From contig NZ_JAHBYN010000001.1 in NCBI RefSeq assembly GCF_019635935.1, positions 1,426,001 through 1,490,000 on the forward strand: 64,000 bases of DNA, read 5' to 3'. Position 1 is the first letter of the stretch. Each line of letters starts with the position of its first letter. The notes under the pieces are model-generated. The model had not been told where the DNA came from, did no database searches, and was given only the letters and a program-made list of their open reading frames with translations. Origin of the DNA: Parvibaculum sp. (GTDB lineage Bacteria; Pseudomonadota; Alphaproteobacteria; Parvibaculales; Parvibaculaceae). Positions 37,105 through 45,712 of the stretch are shown here, one piece after another. A program made the position numbers and the translations under genes.

Positions 37105-38115
37105 CTAGCAAATGAATTGTGCTTTCAATGGATAGTGATCGGATTTTCCTGCCTCGCTCAGAACTTCCGCGTGGAGCGGCGTCAGGCCGGAGCTGTAAAA
37201 CATATGATCGATGCGGATCATCGCGGGTAGAATTCGCCCGAGGTTTCTCCCTGGTGCTGGAAAGGTCGCGCCTAGCCCGAACCCCGCATCTTCATGCGCG
37301 TTGCGGAGAAAGCCGCGCAGATAGGAATAAGGTGCGCTGCGCTCGGTCAGATTGAAGTCGCCGGCCGCCATCGCCGGGCCTTCCTCCGTTCGCATGTCTT
37401 CGGCAAGCATGATGACAAACCGGTGCTGGGCTGCGGGCCCGTCGAACGTCTTGGGTGCACGCAGGTTCCACAAATGAATGTCGCCGCAAGGCAGATGAGC
37501 GACGGCCTTCTGTATACGGCGCAAAGGCGGAAGCGGCGCTAGCGGAAATCGGCTCAAAACGGCAAGCCCCAGATGCGGCTCCAGCGCCTCGTGAACCGGA
37601 TCGCCACCATAGAGAGAACCGATGCGCCCGCGAAGCGCGTCCATCAGGTGGAACTCTTGAAGGAACAATATGTCCGGCCGCTCCGTCAGAATGACAGCGG
37701 CGATGGCATCTACATCCCTGTTCCGCCCCATGACGTTGTAGCTCATTACTGTAAATGTTTCGCCCGTCGCAGGCGGCGCGCCGAAGCGCGGCAGATATTG
37801 TGGCAGATAGGGCACGCCGAGCAGCAGCGCCAGCGGAACCGACAGCGCGGCGAGGCGCCAGCGCCGTTGCCACAGCGCAAGCGCTGCTACAACGGTCAGT
37901 CCCAGCGCAATCCAGTAGACGAAGGCAATCGTCAGCCGCACAGGCAGCAGCGCTTCGCCGGTCGCAATCCAGAACCCGAGCCACAAAACAACCAGTCCGG
38001 TATAGGCCCAGGCGGCCAGCGTGGCCGTGCCGGCAAGCGCCGGGTGCCGACCCGCCCGCACAGGCCGTTGCCCAAAACGGCGAATGAAGGCGGAAAGCTT
38101 TTCGGAGTGGCGCAT
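37105..38115 (-). CDS. endonuclease/exonuclease/phosphatase-family membrane protein
   Basis: 336 residues with three N-terminal hydrophobic helices (to about residue 110) and a C-terminal EEP fold. TFTVMSYNVMGRN gives the catalytic Asn, DILFLQEFH the metal-binding Glu, AMAAGDFNLTERSAPYSYL the Asp-x-Asn, and GKSDHYPL the Ser-Asp-His. The enzyme fold hydrolyses phosphodiesters, including phospholipids, and is probably periplasmic. ATG 38115 is preferred to the GTG at 38145. It is divergent from the O-antigen-ligase-like gene; a role in lipid-carrier or membrane remodelling is possible but unproven. Confidence 0.8.
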   Translation of the reverse strand: MRHSEKLSAFIRRFGQRPVRAGRHPALAGTATLAAWAYTGLVVLWLGFWIATGEALLPVRLTIAFVYWIALGLTVVAALALWQRRWRLAALSVPLALLLGVPYLPQYLPRFGAPPATGETFTVMSYNVMGRNRDVDAIAAVILTERPDILFLQEFHLMDALRGRIGSLYGGDPVHEALEPHLGLAVLSRFPLAPLPPLRRIQKAVAHLPCGDIHLWNLRAPKTFDGPAAQHRFVIMLAEDMRTEEGPAMAAGDFNLTERSAPYSYLRGFLRNAHEDAGFGLGATFPAPGRNLGRILPAMIRIDHMFYSSGLTPLHAEVLSEAGKSDHYPLKAQFIC

Positions 38116-38248
38116 CGGGGCGGGTCCGGGCTGGCGCGGCCGCACGGGCGGCGGCTCTTGGCGATAAATCTAAGCCAGTATCGGCCATAAATTCACCCGG
38201 AAACAGGCGGAACACCTCGCTAAACGGCGAAAAACGCTGGTACAAACC

Positions 38249-39712
38249 ATGTCCGAGCCCGAATGTGCGAGAAGCCGAGGAGCGATGACGCCAGCCCCCA
38301 AATCGATCCATCTCCGTCGCGCCTTCTGGGGCCTGATGCTGCTCATCGCTTGGGCCCCGATGCCGCTGGGCAGCAACCGTCCGTGGAGCGCGGCGTTGCT
38401 GGCGGGCCTTGCGGGGCTGCTTTTGATCGGTCTCGCCGCCGGAAATTTCCGCGCCGGCAGCCGGCCGGCCGTCGATTGGCGCCGCCTGCGCCTGCCCCTC
38501 GGGCTTGCGGGCGTCGCCATTGCATGGGCGATCGTCCAGTGGTCCACATGGACACCCGAAATATGGCATCACCCCGTCTGGCAACAGGCCGCCACCGCGC
38601 TCGACATGCCGGTGAAGGGCCGCATCACAGTCAATCCGGACGCCACCCTGTCCGCGTTGATGAATCTGATGGGCTATCTGGCCGTCTTCTGGGTCACGCT
38701 TGAAACGGCGCAGAGCCGCCGCCGCGCCACGCTGGCGCTCACCGTCTTTGTCGGCATCGCGGCCGCCTATGCGGCCTATGGCCTGGCCGTCTTCTTCGCC
38801 GGCAACGAAACGATCCTCTTCATGCGGAAATGGGATTATTTCGATGCCCTGACCTCGACATTCGTCAACCGCAACTCCTACGCCACCTATGCCGGCCTCG
38901 GCCTGCTCTGCGCCGTCGGCCTGCTGCTCGACAAGGCGCGAAACCTGGCGCCGCGCGGGGGCGTCGGCCGCCCGCTTGCGAGCCGCCTGAACAGCCCTGC
39001 CCTTCTCCACTTGGCGCCGCTGCTTGTCGCCGCTTTGATCATAGGCACCGCCCTTGTGCTCACCGGTTCGCGGGCCGGCGTCGCGGCCACCGCAGCCGCG
39101 CTGCTGGCCCTGCCGGCACTCGCCATGCTTGGCGGCCGCGGCAGCCGACTGCGGCACATCATCGTCGCTCTGCCGGTGCTCGCGACCCTTCTCGCCATCC
39201 TTCTTTTTGCCGGTAATCCACTGATGGAACGGTTCGAAAAGGATCCGCTGGCAACCGACCGCCTGCCTGCCTTCGCGCTTTCCCTGAGTGCGGTCGAAGA
39301 TGCGCCCTGGCTCGGAACGGGCTATGGCGCGTTCCACGAAACCTTCGCCAGCTATCGCGATCTGTCCGTGTCGAGCCCTTCGAGCTGGAAAAAGGCGCAC
39401 AACACCTATCTGGAAAACATGCTGGGCCTCGGCGTCCCGGCTGCGATTTCCCTGAATCTCGCGATTTTTCTGGTTGCGGCTCGCGCCCTCCGGGTGATCC
39501 CTTCGCGGCGGAAAAGCCGCGTCTTCCCCACGCTTGCCGTCGCCGCCACCGTCCTTGTCGGTCTTCACGCGCTGGTGGATTTCAGTCTCGAAATCCCGGC
39601 CGTTGCGGCGACCTATGCCTTCATCATGGGGATCGGCGCCGCACATGCGTTTCGCGCCGATGACACAACCGATTCCGGCCTCGCTACTGATGTCGGTCAG
39701 GAAGCCGTTTGA
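38249..39712 (+). CDS. O-antigen ligase-family membrane protein (Wzy_C)
   Basis: A 487-residue polytopic protein with about 11 hydrophobic segments. Before the periplasmic loop it has TSTFVNRNSYATYAGLGLL, and in the loop LVLTGSRAGVAATAAALLAL and WLGTGYGAFHETFASYR with KKAHNTYLENMLGLGV. That is the Wzy_C/WaaL pattern found in EPS loci next to Wzc-type kinases. It likely polymerises the repeat unit. ATG 38249 has no ribosome binding site; ATG 38285 has AGGAG very close and may be the real start. It is the second such protein in this window and differs from the one at 22.2 kb. Confidence 0.82.
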   Translation: MSEPECARSRGAMTPAPKSIHLRRAFWGLMLLIAWAPMPLGSNRPWSAALLAGLAGLLLIGLAAGNFRAGSRPAVDWRRLRLPLGLAGVAIAWAIVQWSTWTPEIWHHPVWQQAATALDMPVKGRITVNPDATLSALMNLMGYLAVFWVTLETAQSRRRATLALTVFVGIAAAYAAYGLAVFFAGNETILFMRKWDYFDALTSTFVNRNSYATYAGLGLLCAVGLLLDKARNLAPRGGVGRPLASRLNSPALLHLAPLLVAALIIGTALVLTGSRAGVAATAAALLALPALAMLGGRGSRLRHIIVALPVLATLLAILLFAGNPLMERFEKDPLATDRLPAFALSLSAVEDAPWLGTGYGAFHETFASYRDLSVSSPSSWKKAHNTYLENMLGLGVPAAISLNLAIFLVAARALRVIPSRRKSRVFPTLAVAATVLVGLHALVDFSLEIPAVAATYAFIMGIGAAHAFRADDTTDSGLATDVGQEAV

Positions 39713-40400
39713 CGCGATAATCGAGCAGCCGCCCGTCGGCCTCCGGGTCCGGCAGCAAGGACCGCAAGACCGCCTGCGCGCGCGGATCAAGCGTGCGGTA
39801 GAGCCCGGCGATGCGCACGTGGTGATGCCCCCGCCACAGCAGCGTCACCTGCATCCGGGCATCCTCCCGTGCCTCGGGCGGCAAGTCCTCCCAGCCCGCC
39901 AAATAAATCTGAAGCCGGCGCATGGCATCCGGAATCTCGAGACGCCCGGTCAGCCATGAGAGTTTGAGGGCGTCGAGAACGAGCGGATTGATACCATTTG
40001 TCGAGAACTCGGCATGGGCCAGCCGCGACCACGAGTCGGTCCTGAGCGGCGCCAGCGCGGCGGCGGCAACCAGCTGGTCGCGGCCCTCGCGCACATGGGC
40101 GGCGTCAAGCAGTCTGAGCCCGAGCGCAACCTCGACCACGCCCAGTCTGTTCCGAAGTTCGGGCGAAGATGCATGGCGGTGGGTGGCCACCCGGTAGGCT
40201 TCGGCGAGTTCGGCAAGTTCGGCTGCGGACAGCGCTTCGCCCTGCCCCATCCGCCAGTACTGGCCGTCCTCGGGCAGCGCGGCCGAATAGGCCCAGAAGC
40301 GGGGGCCGGCCAGTAGAAGCAGCAACGCAGCGGCAAAAATCGGGACCATCGGCCAGAAGCGTCCGCCAGCCGACGCCCGCCGGCGTCTTGCGTCCGCCAC
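39684..40400 (-). CDS. hypothetical single-pass membrane protein in the EPS operon
   Basis: The 238-residue product has an N-terminal transmembrane helix (MVPIFAAALLLLLAG) and then a helical, periplasmic-looking domain with TPR-like spacing: LAELAEAYRVATHRHASSPE, NRLGVVEVALGLRLL and LVAAAALAPLRTDSWSRLAHAEF. Start at GTG 40398-40400, only one base after the kinase stop (TGA-G-GTG), shows translational coupling, so it probably works with the kinase. No function can be assigned. Confidence 0.65.
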   Translation of the reverse strand: MADARRRRASAGGRFWPMVPIFAAALLLLLAGPRFWAYSAALPEDGQYWRMGQGEALSAAELAELAEAYRVATHRHASSPELRNRLGVVEVALGLRLLDAAHVREGRDQLVAAAALAPLRTDSWSRLAHAEFSTNGINPLVLDALKLSWLTGRLEIPDAMRRLQIYLAGWEDLPPEAREDARMQVTLLWRGHHHVRIAGLYRTLDPRAQAVLRSLLPDPEADGRLLDYRVKRLPDRHQ

Positions 40401-40401
40401 C

Positions 40402-42666
40402 TCAGTTCGAATGATAGCCACTGTAATTGCCGTAGTAGTAGCTGCCGTCGCCATAGCCATATTTGCGTTGCTGGCTCATGTCGACCTGGGCCAGAACGAC
40501 ACCGGCAAGCGGCAGCCCGAAATTGATGAATTCGCGCAAGGCGTTGCGCGCCGCGGCCTTGGGCGTCTCGTTCCAGCGCACCATGAAAAGCGTCGTATCG
40601 ACGAGTTTCGCCAGTGTCAGCGTGTCCGAAACGGGCAGAACGGGCGCCGAGTCGACCACCACAAGGTCATATTGCCGCTTGAGCTGCTCCATCAGTTCGC
40701 GCATATGCTGCGAGCTGAGCAGCTCTGCAGGATTGGAAGTCCCGGCGGCGATCGGAATGCAATCGACCCCGGACGCCTCATGATGCAGCATGACCTCCTC
40801 AAGCGAGGCTTGGCGCGCCAGATGCTCGACAAGTCCAACCGTCGGCTTGGGCAAACCAAGCGCCGCCGCCACCTTCGGCCGCCTGAGATCGCAATCGACA
40901 ACCACAGTCCGCAAGCCGGCGCGCGCACCCGATATGGCAAAGCTGACGGCTGCGGTTGTCTTGCCTTCGCCCGGCAGGGCCGAGGTAAAAAGCACCACCC
41001 GGGGCGGGTGATCGACATTCGAAAGTGTTAAAGCTGTTCTGAGGCTGCGGAAGGCTTCGGAATACGACGAAAGAGGTTTCCTCAACAGGTAGCCATGCGG
41101 ACCTTCCCGGCCGCCGGCCTCCTTCGAGCCGACAAGTGGGATTACACCGAGACTCACCACACCGAGCATCTCCTCCGCCTGCGCGGTCGTATGGATGCTG
41201 TCATCGAGCAGTTCGAGCGCCAGCGCGCAGGCAAGACCGGCGCCGAACGACAGCATCAGCGCGGCAGCGAGCAAAACCCGCGTTTTGGGATAACTCGGCA
41301 CCGTCGGCACCCGCGCCTCCGATATAACGCGCGCATCCGGCGTTTGCAGGTCTTCCTGTTCGGTGGTCTGCCGAAACCGCGTCAGGAAAGATTCATAAAG
41401 CGTTCGCGTCGCAGCCGCCTCACGTTCGAGAGCCCGCAACTGGACAAACGCCTGATTGTCGCCGGAGGCGCGCTGGCGCAACCCGTCCAGACTGCCTTCG
41501 AGCGACTGAACTCGCGTCGCGGCAATATCGACTTCGTTGCGAACATTCTCCAGAATACGCCCCGTTTCATTGGCGATTTCCCGGGCGAGATCCCGCTGCT
41601 CGGCTTGCACCTTCAATATTTCGGGGTGCCGCGGTCCATAGCGTGAGGAAAGTTCGGCCTGTCGCCGCGCCAGCTCGGCCTGCTGCTGCCTGAGCCCCCC
41701 GATCACGCCCGAACTCATCACCTCGCCGGCGGTCTCGATCGAGCCGCCCTGTCGTACCAGCTGCTGAAGGCGCTGGTAGCGCACCTGCTTGGCGGCAAGG
41801 TCCGCACGGGCCGTAATGAGCTGGCTGTTGAGCTCCGAAAGTTGTTGTTCGTTGAGCGTCCCGCCCTCGGTGCTGGCGCTCAACAGGTCGTTCTCGGCTC
41901 GGAATATTTCGACGGCCCGCTCGGATTCATCGAGCTGAACACGCATTTCGCCCAACCGCGCATTCAGCCATTCTGTCGCCTGCCGGGTCGCCTGAAACTT
42001 GGCCTCGAGTTGATCGACGACATAGGCGTCGGCCACGGCATTGGCAATCAGCGCCGCCTTTTCCCGGTCCGGCGACGTAAAACCGATGTCGATAGAAGCA
42101 ACCTGCGCCTTGGGAACGATCTCCAGCGCCCCACGAACCGTATCGAAAACCGCCTCCGCCTCAACACGCGCCCGTTCTGCGGGTGGCAACACTTCGGCTT
42201 TGCCGCGACCAATAAAGACCGGCAGCCACGACCGTGGGCTCAGTAGCCTCGGTCCTGAGGCATCCATCATTGGGTTGAATTCGGGGTCGGAACCCAGATC
42301 GAGCTTCTCGATCACACGGCCTGTCACGGCCCGTGAACGGATGATCTCGGCCTGGGCATTGAGCGCGACCGCATTGGGCGAAAGGTCCGACAGCACCGCC
42401 GGCATGTCGATCACCTGCGTACGGCGCGTATCGATCATCACGGTGGTCGTCGCGGTGTATCGCGGCGTGATTTGCCAGATGACGGCAGTCGCAACGCCCA
42501 TCAGCGCCGCGGCAATGACCAGCACCAGCCAAATCCGGCGGCGTACAATGGCCAGCAACTTGTGAATATCGAGTACCGCACCTTCAGACGCATCGAACGG
42601 TGCCGCGCCATACCCGCGCATGGCCTCGCTCTCGCGCGGCTTTTCTCCCGAATTCATAATATTCAT
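40402..42666 (-). CDS. polysaccharide copolymerase / BY-family tyrosine autokinase (Wzc-like)
   Basis: This inner-membrane protein controls chain length and export in Wzx/Wzy systems by cycles of tyrosine autophosphorylation. Residues ~30-130 are the Wzz domain with the first membrane helix (RRRIWLVLVIAAALMGVATA). A long coiled coil (~200-440) follows, then a second helix near 470. The cytoplasmic kinase has Walker A SALPGEGKTTAAVS (~562), Walker A' VVVDCDLRRPK (~588) and Walker B DLVVVDSAPVLP (~667). The tyrosine cluster YGYGDGSYYYGNYSGY ends the 754-residue protein. No dedicated phosphatase (Wzb) is seen nearby. Confidence 0.93.
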   Translation of the reverse strand: MNIMNSGEKPRESEAMRGYGAAPFDASEGAVLDIHKLLAIVRRRIWLVLVIAAALMGVATAVIWQITPRYTATTTVMIDTRRTQVIDMPAVLSDLSPNAVALNAQAEIIRSRAVTGRVIEKLDLGSDPEFNPMMDASGPRLLSPRSWLPVFIGRGKAEVLPPAERARVEAEAVFDTVRGALEIVPKAQVASIDIGFTSPDREKAALIANAVADAYVVDQLEAKFQATRQATEWLNARLGEMRVQLDESERAVEIFRAENDLLSASTEGGTLNEQQLSELNSQLITARADLAAKQVRYQRLQQLVRQGGSIETAGEVMSSGVIGGLRQQQAELARRQAELSSRYGPRHPEILKVQAEQRDLAREIANETGRILENVRNEVDIAATRVQSLEGSLDGLRQRASGDNQAFVQLRALEREAAATRTLYESFLTRFRQTTEQEDLQTPDARVISEARVPTVPSYPKTRVLLAAALMLSFGAGLACALALELLDDSIHTTAQAEEMLGVVSLGVIPLVGSKEAGGREGPHGYLLRKPLSSYSEAFRSLRTALTLSNVDHPPRVVLFTSALPGEGKTTAAVSFAISGARAGLRTVVVDCDLRRPKVAAALGLPKPTVGLVEHLARQASLEEVMLHHEASGVDCIPIAAGTSNPAELLSSQHMRELMEQLKRQYDLVVVDSAPVLPVSDTLTLAKLVDTTLFMVRWNETPKAAARNALREFINFGLPLAGVVLAQVDMSQQRKYGYGDGSYYYGNYSGYHSN

Positions 42667-42680
42667 CTGACCGCATCCGG

Positions 42681-42701
42681 ACCGGCGCGGCGCGCGCCGG
42701 T
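42681..42701 (-). other. perfect hairpin in the kinase gene leader
   Basis: ACCGGCGCG-GCG-CGCGCCGGT is a 9-bp perfect stem with a 3-base loop, ending 14 bases before the kinase ATG. In the transcript it would lie close to the ribosome binding region and may restrict translation or act as an RNA stability element. Confidence 0.55.
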
Positions 42702-42710
42702 CATCGAAGG

Positions 42711-42750
42711 AAAATCAAAGGCCGCGAAACCGGCTCCCGGTCGCGCGGCC
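42711..42750 (-). terminator. intrinsic terminator after the outer-membrane barrel gene
   Basis: Reading the minus strand, GGCCGCG and CGCGGCC form the outer stem and ACCGG/CCGGT the inner stem around GAG, followed by the T-rich TTTGATTTT. It lies 45 bases past the barrel stop and before the kinase start, so it should lower or attenuate read-through from the outer-membrane gene into the kinase. Confidence 0.7.
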
Positions 42751-42794
42751 TTCTTGCTTGGCTTCATCATGGCCACGCCGCCATGTTCCCGCAA

Positions 42795-44021
42795 TCAGCG
42801 CTGCAGGGTGAGGGAAAGTCCGACCCTGTTCTCGGTGTAGTCCCGGCCGGCCACATTCGAGTCGCGGGCGCCGTAGTCGTATCCAAGCCGGAGCGAAACG
42901 TTTCGGTTCATCAAATAACGCACGCCGATACCGGCATCGAAGTAATCTTCGTTCTGCGGCGAGCCTTCGAAATCGTCGTTCTGGAACCGGAGAGCGCCGC
43001 CAAGCTGTACATTGCGCATCAACTCGTGATCGATGCCGACCCTGGCATATTGGCTGAGACGGCCGCCGACACCGACGGAGGTCGATTCATCGACGCTCGA
43101 CCCGGCGCCGAAGGTGACCGTCGTCAACGGAGTCATCGACCAGGAAATATCGGCATTGTAGGCAAGCCCGCTCACATCCGGAAATGCGGGCGAGTCGTAT
43201 TCCTGCTCGAGATAGCCAACGGCAACCTCACCGCTGACGAGCCGGGTGATCGCAAAAGTCACACCGCCCTGAACCGCATAACCCTCGGAATCGCGGCTAT
43301 TGGGAACAGCGGGCGGCTGCAGATCGTAACGCACCTGGTTGAGACGGCCCTCAACAAACACATTCATGTCCGGCGAGACATCGTAGCCGAGCCGCAACCG
43401 CTGCCCGAATATCTCACGGTCGCGGTCGTCACTATTGATTATTCCGCCGCCGAACGCCGGCACGTTGTCGAAGTCGATATCCAGATAAGACGCCCCCAAG
43501 GTGCCGGTCATCCGGTTGAAACGCTGGTTGAGCTCGACCTTACCGCTCAGCATCGAAAAAGGCGTCGGCTCGGCGGCCAGAGCGAGCGCCAGCGGTTGGC
43601 CGCGCTCCTCATGCGATTCGGCATATTCGATCTCGGCGACGACATTCGTATCGCGCGTGATATCGAGCCGCCCGTCGGCGCCGATCCGCCAATTTGTATG
43701 GTCTTCGCTGCTGTTGCTGTCGTAAAAACGGCTCTGCACCCCTGCATGGAGGTTCAGCGCATGGCGGCTCCATGTTGACTCGACCAGCACCTGCGGCTGT
43801 ACCGTCAGAATAAGGTCGTCTTCCTTGTTGTTCTGGGTCCGATAGATGTTGTCGCTGTATGTGGCGCTCGTGGTCAGCGACGGCAGAACGATGAAACTGC
43901 CGGCCCGGACGCCCAGAGGCTCATACCCTGCCGCCGGACTTGCATCCTGCGCACTGGCGGACACGATCGACCCACCGAGAGCCATGGCCACAAAAAATGG
44001 ACTGGATTTCCTCATAGGCAT
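42795..44021 (-). CDS. outer-membrane beta-barrel protein of the EPS locus
   Basis: A 408-residue exported protein. Residues 1-25 form a signal peptide (FFVAMALGGSIVSASAQD), and the rest is a run of alternating amphipathic strands with aromatic ends, e.g. TTSATYSDNIYRTQNNKEDD and FDAGIGVRYLMNRNVSLRLG. It belongs to the barrel type annotated as BBP2 or EpsL-like in EPS loci next to Wza/Wzc genes. It may form part of the export channel or anchor the polymer. SD GGGGG lies before ATG 44021. A terminator follows. Confidence 0.75.
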   Translation of the reverse strand: MPMRKSSPFFVAMALGGSIVSASAQDASPAAGYEPLGVRAGSFIVLPSLTTSATYSDNIYRTQNNKEDDLILTVQPQVLVESTWSRHALNLHAGVQSRFYDSNSSEDHTNWRIGADGRLDITRDTNVVAEIEYAESHEERGQPLALALAAEPTPFSMLSGKVELNQRFNRMTGTLGASYLDIDFDNVPAFGGGIINSDDRDREIFGQRLRLGYDVSPDMNVFVEGRLNQVRYDLQPPAVPNSRDSEGYAVQGGVTFAITRLVSGEVAVGYLEQEYDSPAFPDVSGLAYNADISWSMTPLTTVTFGAGSSVDESTSVGVGGRLSQYARVGIDHELMRNVQLGGALRFQNDDFEGSPQNEDYFDAGIGVRYLMNRNVSLRLGYDYGARDSNVAGRDYTENRVGLSLTLQR

Positions 44022-44167
44022 ACTTCAAACCCCCTGTTATTCGACGACACGCAACCGGATGCGATCCCTCCGGTACGGCGCGCGCTCCACCAATGAAGCA
44101 TCCGACGGCCGCATTGAAAATCCATGCCGTCAGGCAAGGAAATGCGGCGCGAGTAGTTGCCTCAATG

Positions 44168-44647
44168 TCAGTTGGCGCTCTTGTCGCCCGTGCTTTCCTC
44201 AAAAAGATTGTTGTCACGCGCGGCAATCACCGACGCGGTCATACCAACGGTGTCGGCAAAAGCCAGTTCGACGGCCTCGGGCATCGTCGTCACGATCGCT
44301 GCGATCTGGCTTGCCACGGTCGGATTGGTTTCGTTGAGCGCCGCGACCGCCATGCCGAGCCCTTTACCCACCGCGGCCAGCCGCGCATCGCTCAGGGGAG
44401 GCGACAGCGCCGCGATCTTGTCGGCGATGAGCTGCGCGGCCGCGACCGGATCCTCGGCGCCGAGAACGATAGCGGCAATCGCCTCGGCGAACTCTTCATC
44501 CGTCATCGTCGTGTCTGCCAACAGGGCATCGATATCTTCCGCAACGTCCGCCATAACGGGCGTCGCGGTCATAACGACCGGCGCAAACACCATAAGGGCA
44601 ATGGCGAAGACGGGCGCAAGAACGGGTGCAAAAATTTGTCTGATCAT
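44168..44647 (-). CDS. secreted alanine-rich protein of unknown function
   Basis: 159 residues. An N-terminal signal peptide (MIRQIFAPVLAPVFAIALMV, cleavage likely after VMA-D) is followed by an acidic, Ala-rich, helix-prone region with acidic and alanine repeats (DIDALLADTTMTDEEFAEAI, AIVTTMPEAVELAFADTVG). No cysteines or known motif. It lies between the barrel gene and the Wza-like gene on the same strand, so it is probably a periplasmic or extracellular accessory of the export system. ATG 44647 is chosen because it begins the signal peptide. Confidence 0.6.
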   Translation of the reverse strand: MIRQIFAPVLAPVFAIALMVFAPVVMTATPVMADVAEDIDALLADTTMTDEEFAEAIAAIVLGAEDPVAAAQLIADKIAALSPPLSDARLAAVGKGLGMAVAALNETNPTVASQIAAIVTTMPEAVELAFADTVGMTASVIAARDNNLFEESTGDKSAN

Positions 44648-44952
44648 GTCGATCCACTCCCGGTTGGCGCGACGCGCACATATGTCGACAGGCGCGTCCA
44701 AACGCCGTAATTACTTGAGAAACCTACCACGGTGCCTAATTTGTCCCAAGGCGAAACGCAGAGAATACCGGACGTTGCGACCATTTCACCCTACGAATCG
44801 CAGCACGGCGTGTCTTCGCGGTAACGTCAGGTATTCGCGTTAACCATGCCCGCACCGCATCGGCTGTCCCTGATCGCGCGGTATCGCGAACAACCACCTG
44901 CCGCGCCACCCACACACGTTTCCCTGGCAACCGGCGAAATTCCGACGCCCGG
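44648..44952. other. 305-bp gene-free stretch before the secreted protein
   Basis: No convincing gene. It should hold the promoter of the minus-strand secreted-protein/barrel genes. A TAATTAC/TAATTTG-rich patch near 44710-44745 is the most A/T-rich part and a candidate promoter site, but no clear hexamers were assigned. Confidence 0.35.
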
Positions 44953-45573
44953 TCAGAAAAACCGTTCCGGAATTCGGATGACATCCCCGGGCTGAACCGG
45001 CGCCGTCTCAAGTTGACGAACCTGTTGTTCGCCCAGGCTTCGCTCACGCGCGACGAAAACCCGAGAATTGTCCGCCCGGTAGGTATAGCCGCCCGCGACC
45101 GCGATGGCGTTGAGCACCGTCATTCCGCTTGTATAGGGATATTCACCGGGCTTCATGACTTCGCCCATGATGTAGAAAGGTCTGTAGTTGAGCACCTCGG
45201 CGCTGACCCGCGGATCGGTCAGATAGCCCTCGCGAAGCTTGGCTTCCACCGCCCGCTCGAAATCGTGCAGCGTCAAGCTGGTGGCGTTGATCTGCCCGAT
45301 CAGCGGAAGTGCAACCCGGCCGGTGCCCGATACATCGAACTCACCGGACAGATCCGGCTCGCCATAAACGATGACCCTGAGCTTGTCGCCGGAGCCGAGG
45401 CGATAATCGAGGTTGGCATCGGTCGGTAAATTGGCACCAGATGTTGTAGCTGAACTCGGCACGGGCCCCTGTATATTGGGGCGCGGGCCATCGGCACAGG
45501 CGGAAAGCGCCAGTGCGCCCAGCAGCGCGGCGGCTGCCAGCACCCAGCGTCGCGCCCTTGTCGGTCCACCCAT
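44953..45573 (-). CDS. polysaccharide export lipoprotein (Wza-like, Poly_export/SLBB)
   Basis: 206 residues with a lipoprotein signal (VLAAAALLGALALSAC, lipobox cysteine near 26). The Poly_export domain shows YRLGSGDKLRVIVYGEPDLS and GRVALPLIGQINATSLT, followed by an SLBB-like part with FYIMGEVMKPGEYPYTSGM and AGGYTYRADNSRVFVAR. It is shorter than enteric Wza and lacks the C-terminal amphipathic barrel helix, like many alphaproteobacterial exporters that depend on a separate outer-membrane partner. The beta-barrel gene at 42.8 kb is a candidate partner. Confidence 0.88.
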   Translation of the reverse strand: MGGPTRARRWVLAAAALLGALALSACADGPRPNIQGPVPSSATTSGANLPTDANLDYRLGSGDKLRVIVYGEPDLSGEFDVSGTGRVALPLIGQINATSLTLHDFERAVEAKLREGYLTDPRVSAEVLNYRPFYIMGEVMKPGEYPYTSGMTVLNAIAVAGGYTYRADNSRVFVARERSLGEQQVRQLETAPVQPGDVIRIPERFF

Positions 45574-45645
45574 GCGGTCGTCTCCCAGCCAGTCTGTGCT
45601 GCGTTTCTAGCATTATTCCGACCGCAAGGGAGTCTGGTTGACGCA

Positions 45646-45670
45646 AAATGGGGCGCTTTTCGGCGCCGCT
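45646..45670 (-). terminator. possible terminator after the metallophosphoesterase
   Basis: On the minus strand GGCGC-CGAAAA-GCGCC forms a small GC stem followed by CCATTTTG. The T-run is short, so this is a weak call. Confidence 0.35.
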
Positions 45671-45712
45671 GGTTAATTTGTCGCGGGCCTCCACTTGGAT
45701 CGGCCCGCCCGA

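Noticed and set aside
37292..39790. 832-codon open frame on the minus strand
   Set aside because: It overlaps the well-supported endonuclease/phosphatase and O-antigen-ligase genes in other frames and has a low-complexity, charged composition typical of GC-rich shadow frames.
44736..45047. 103-codon minus-strand open frame overlapping the Wza-like gene end
   Set aside because: It is Arg-rich with no family character, and overlaps the well-supported export gene in another frame.
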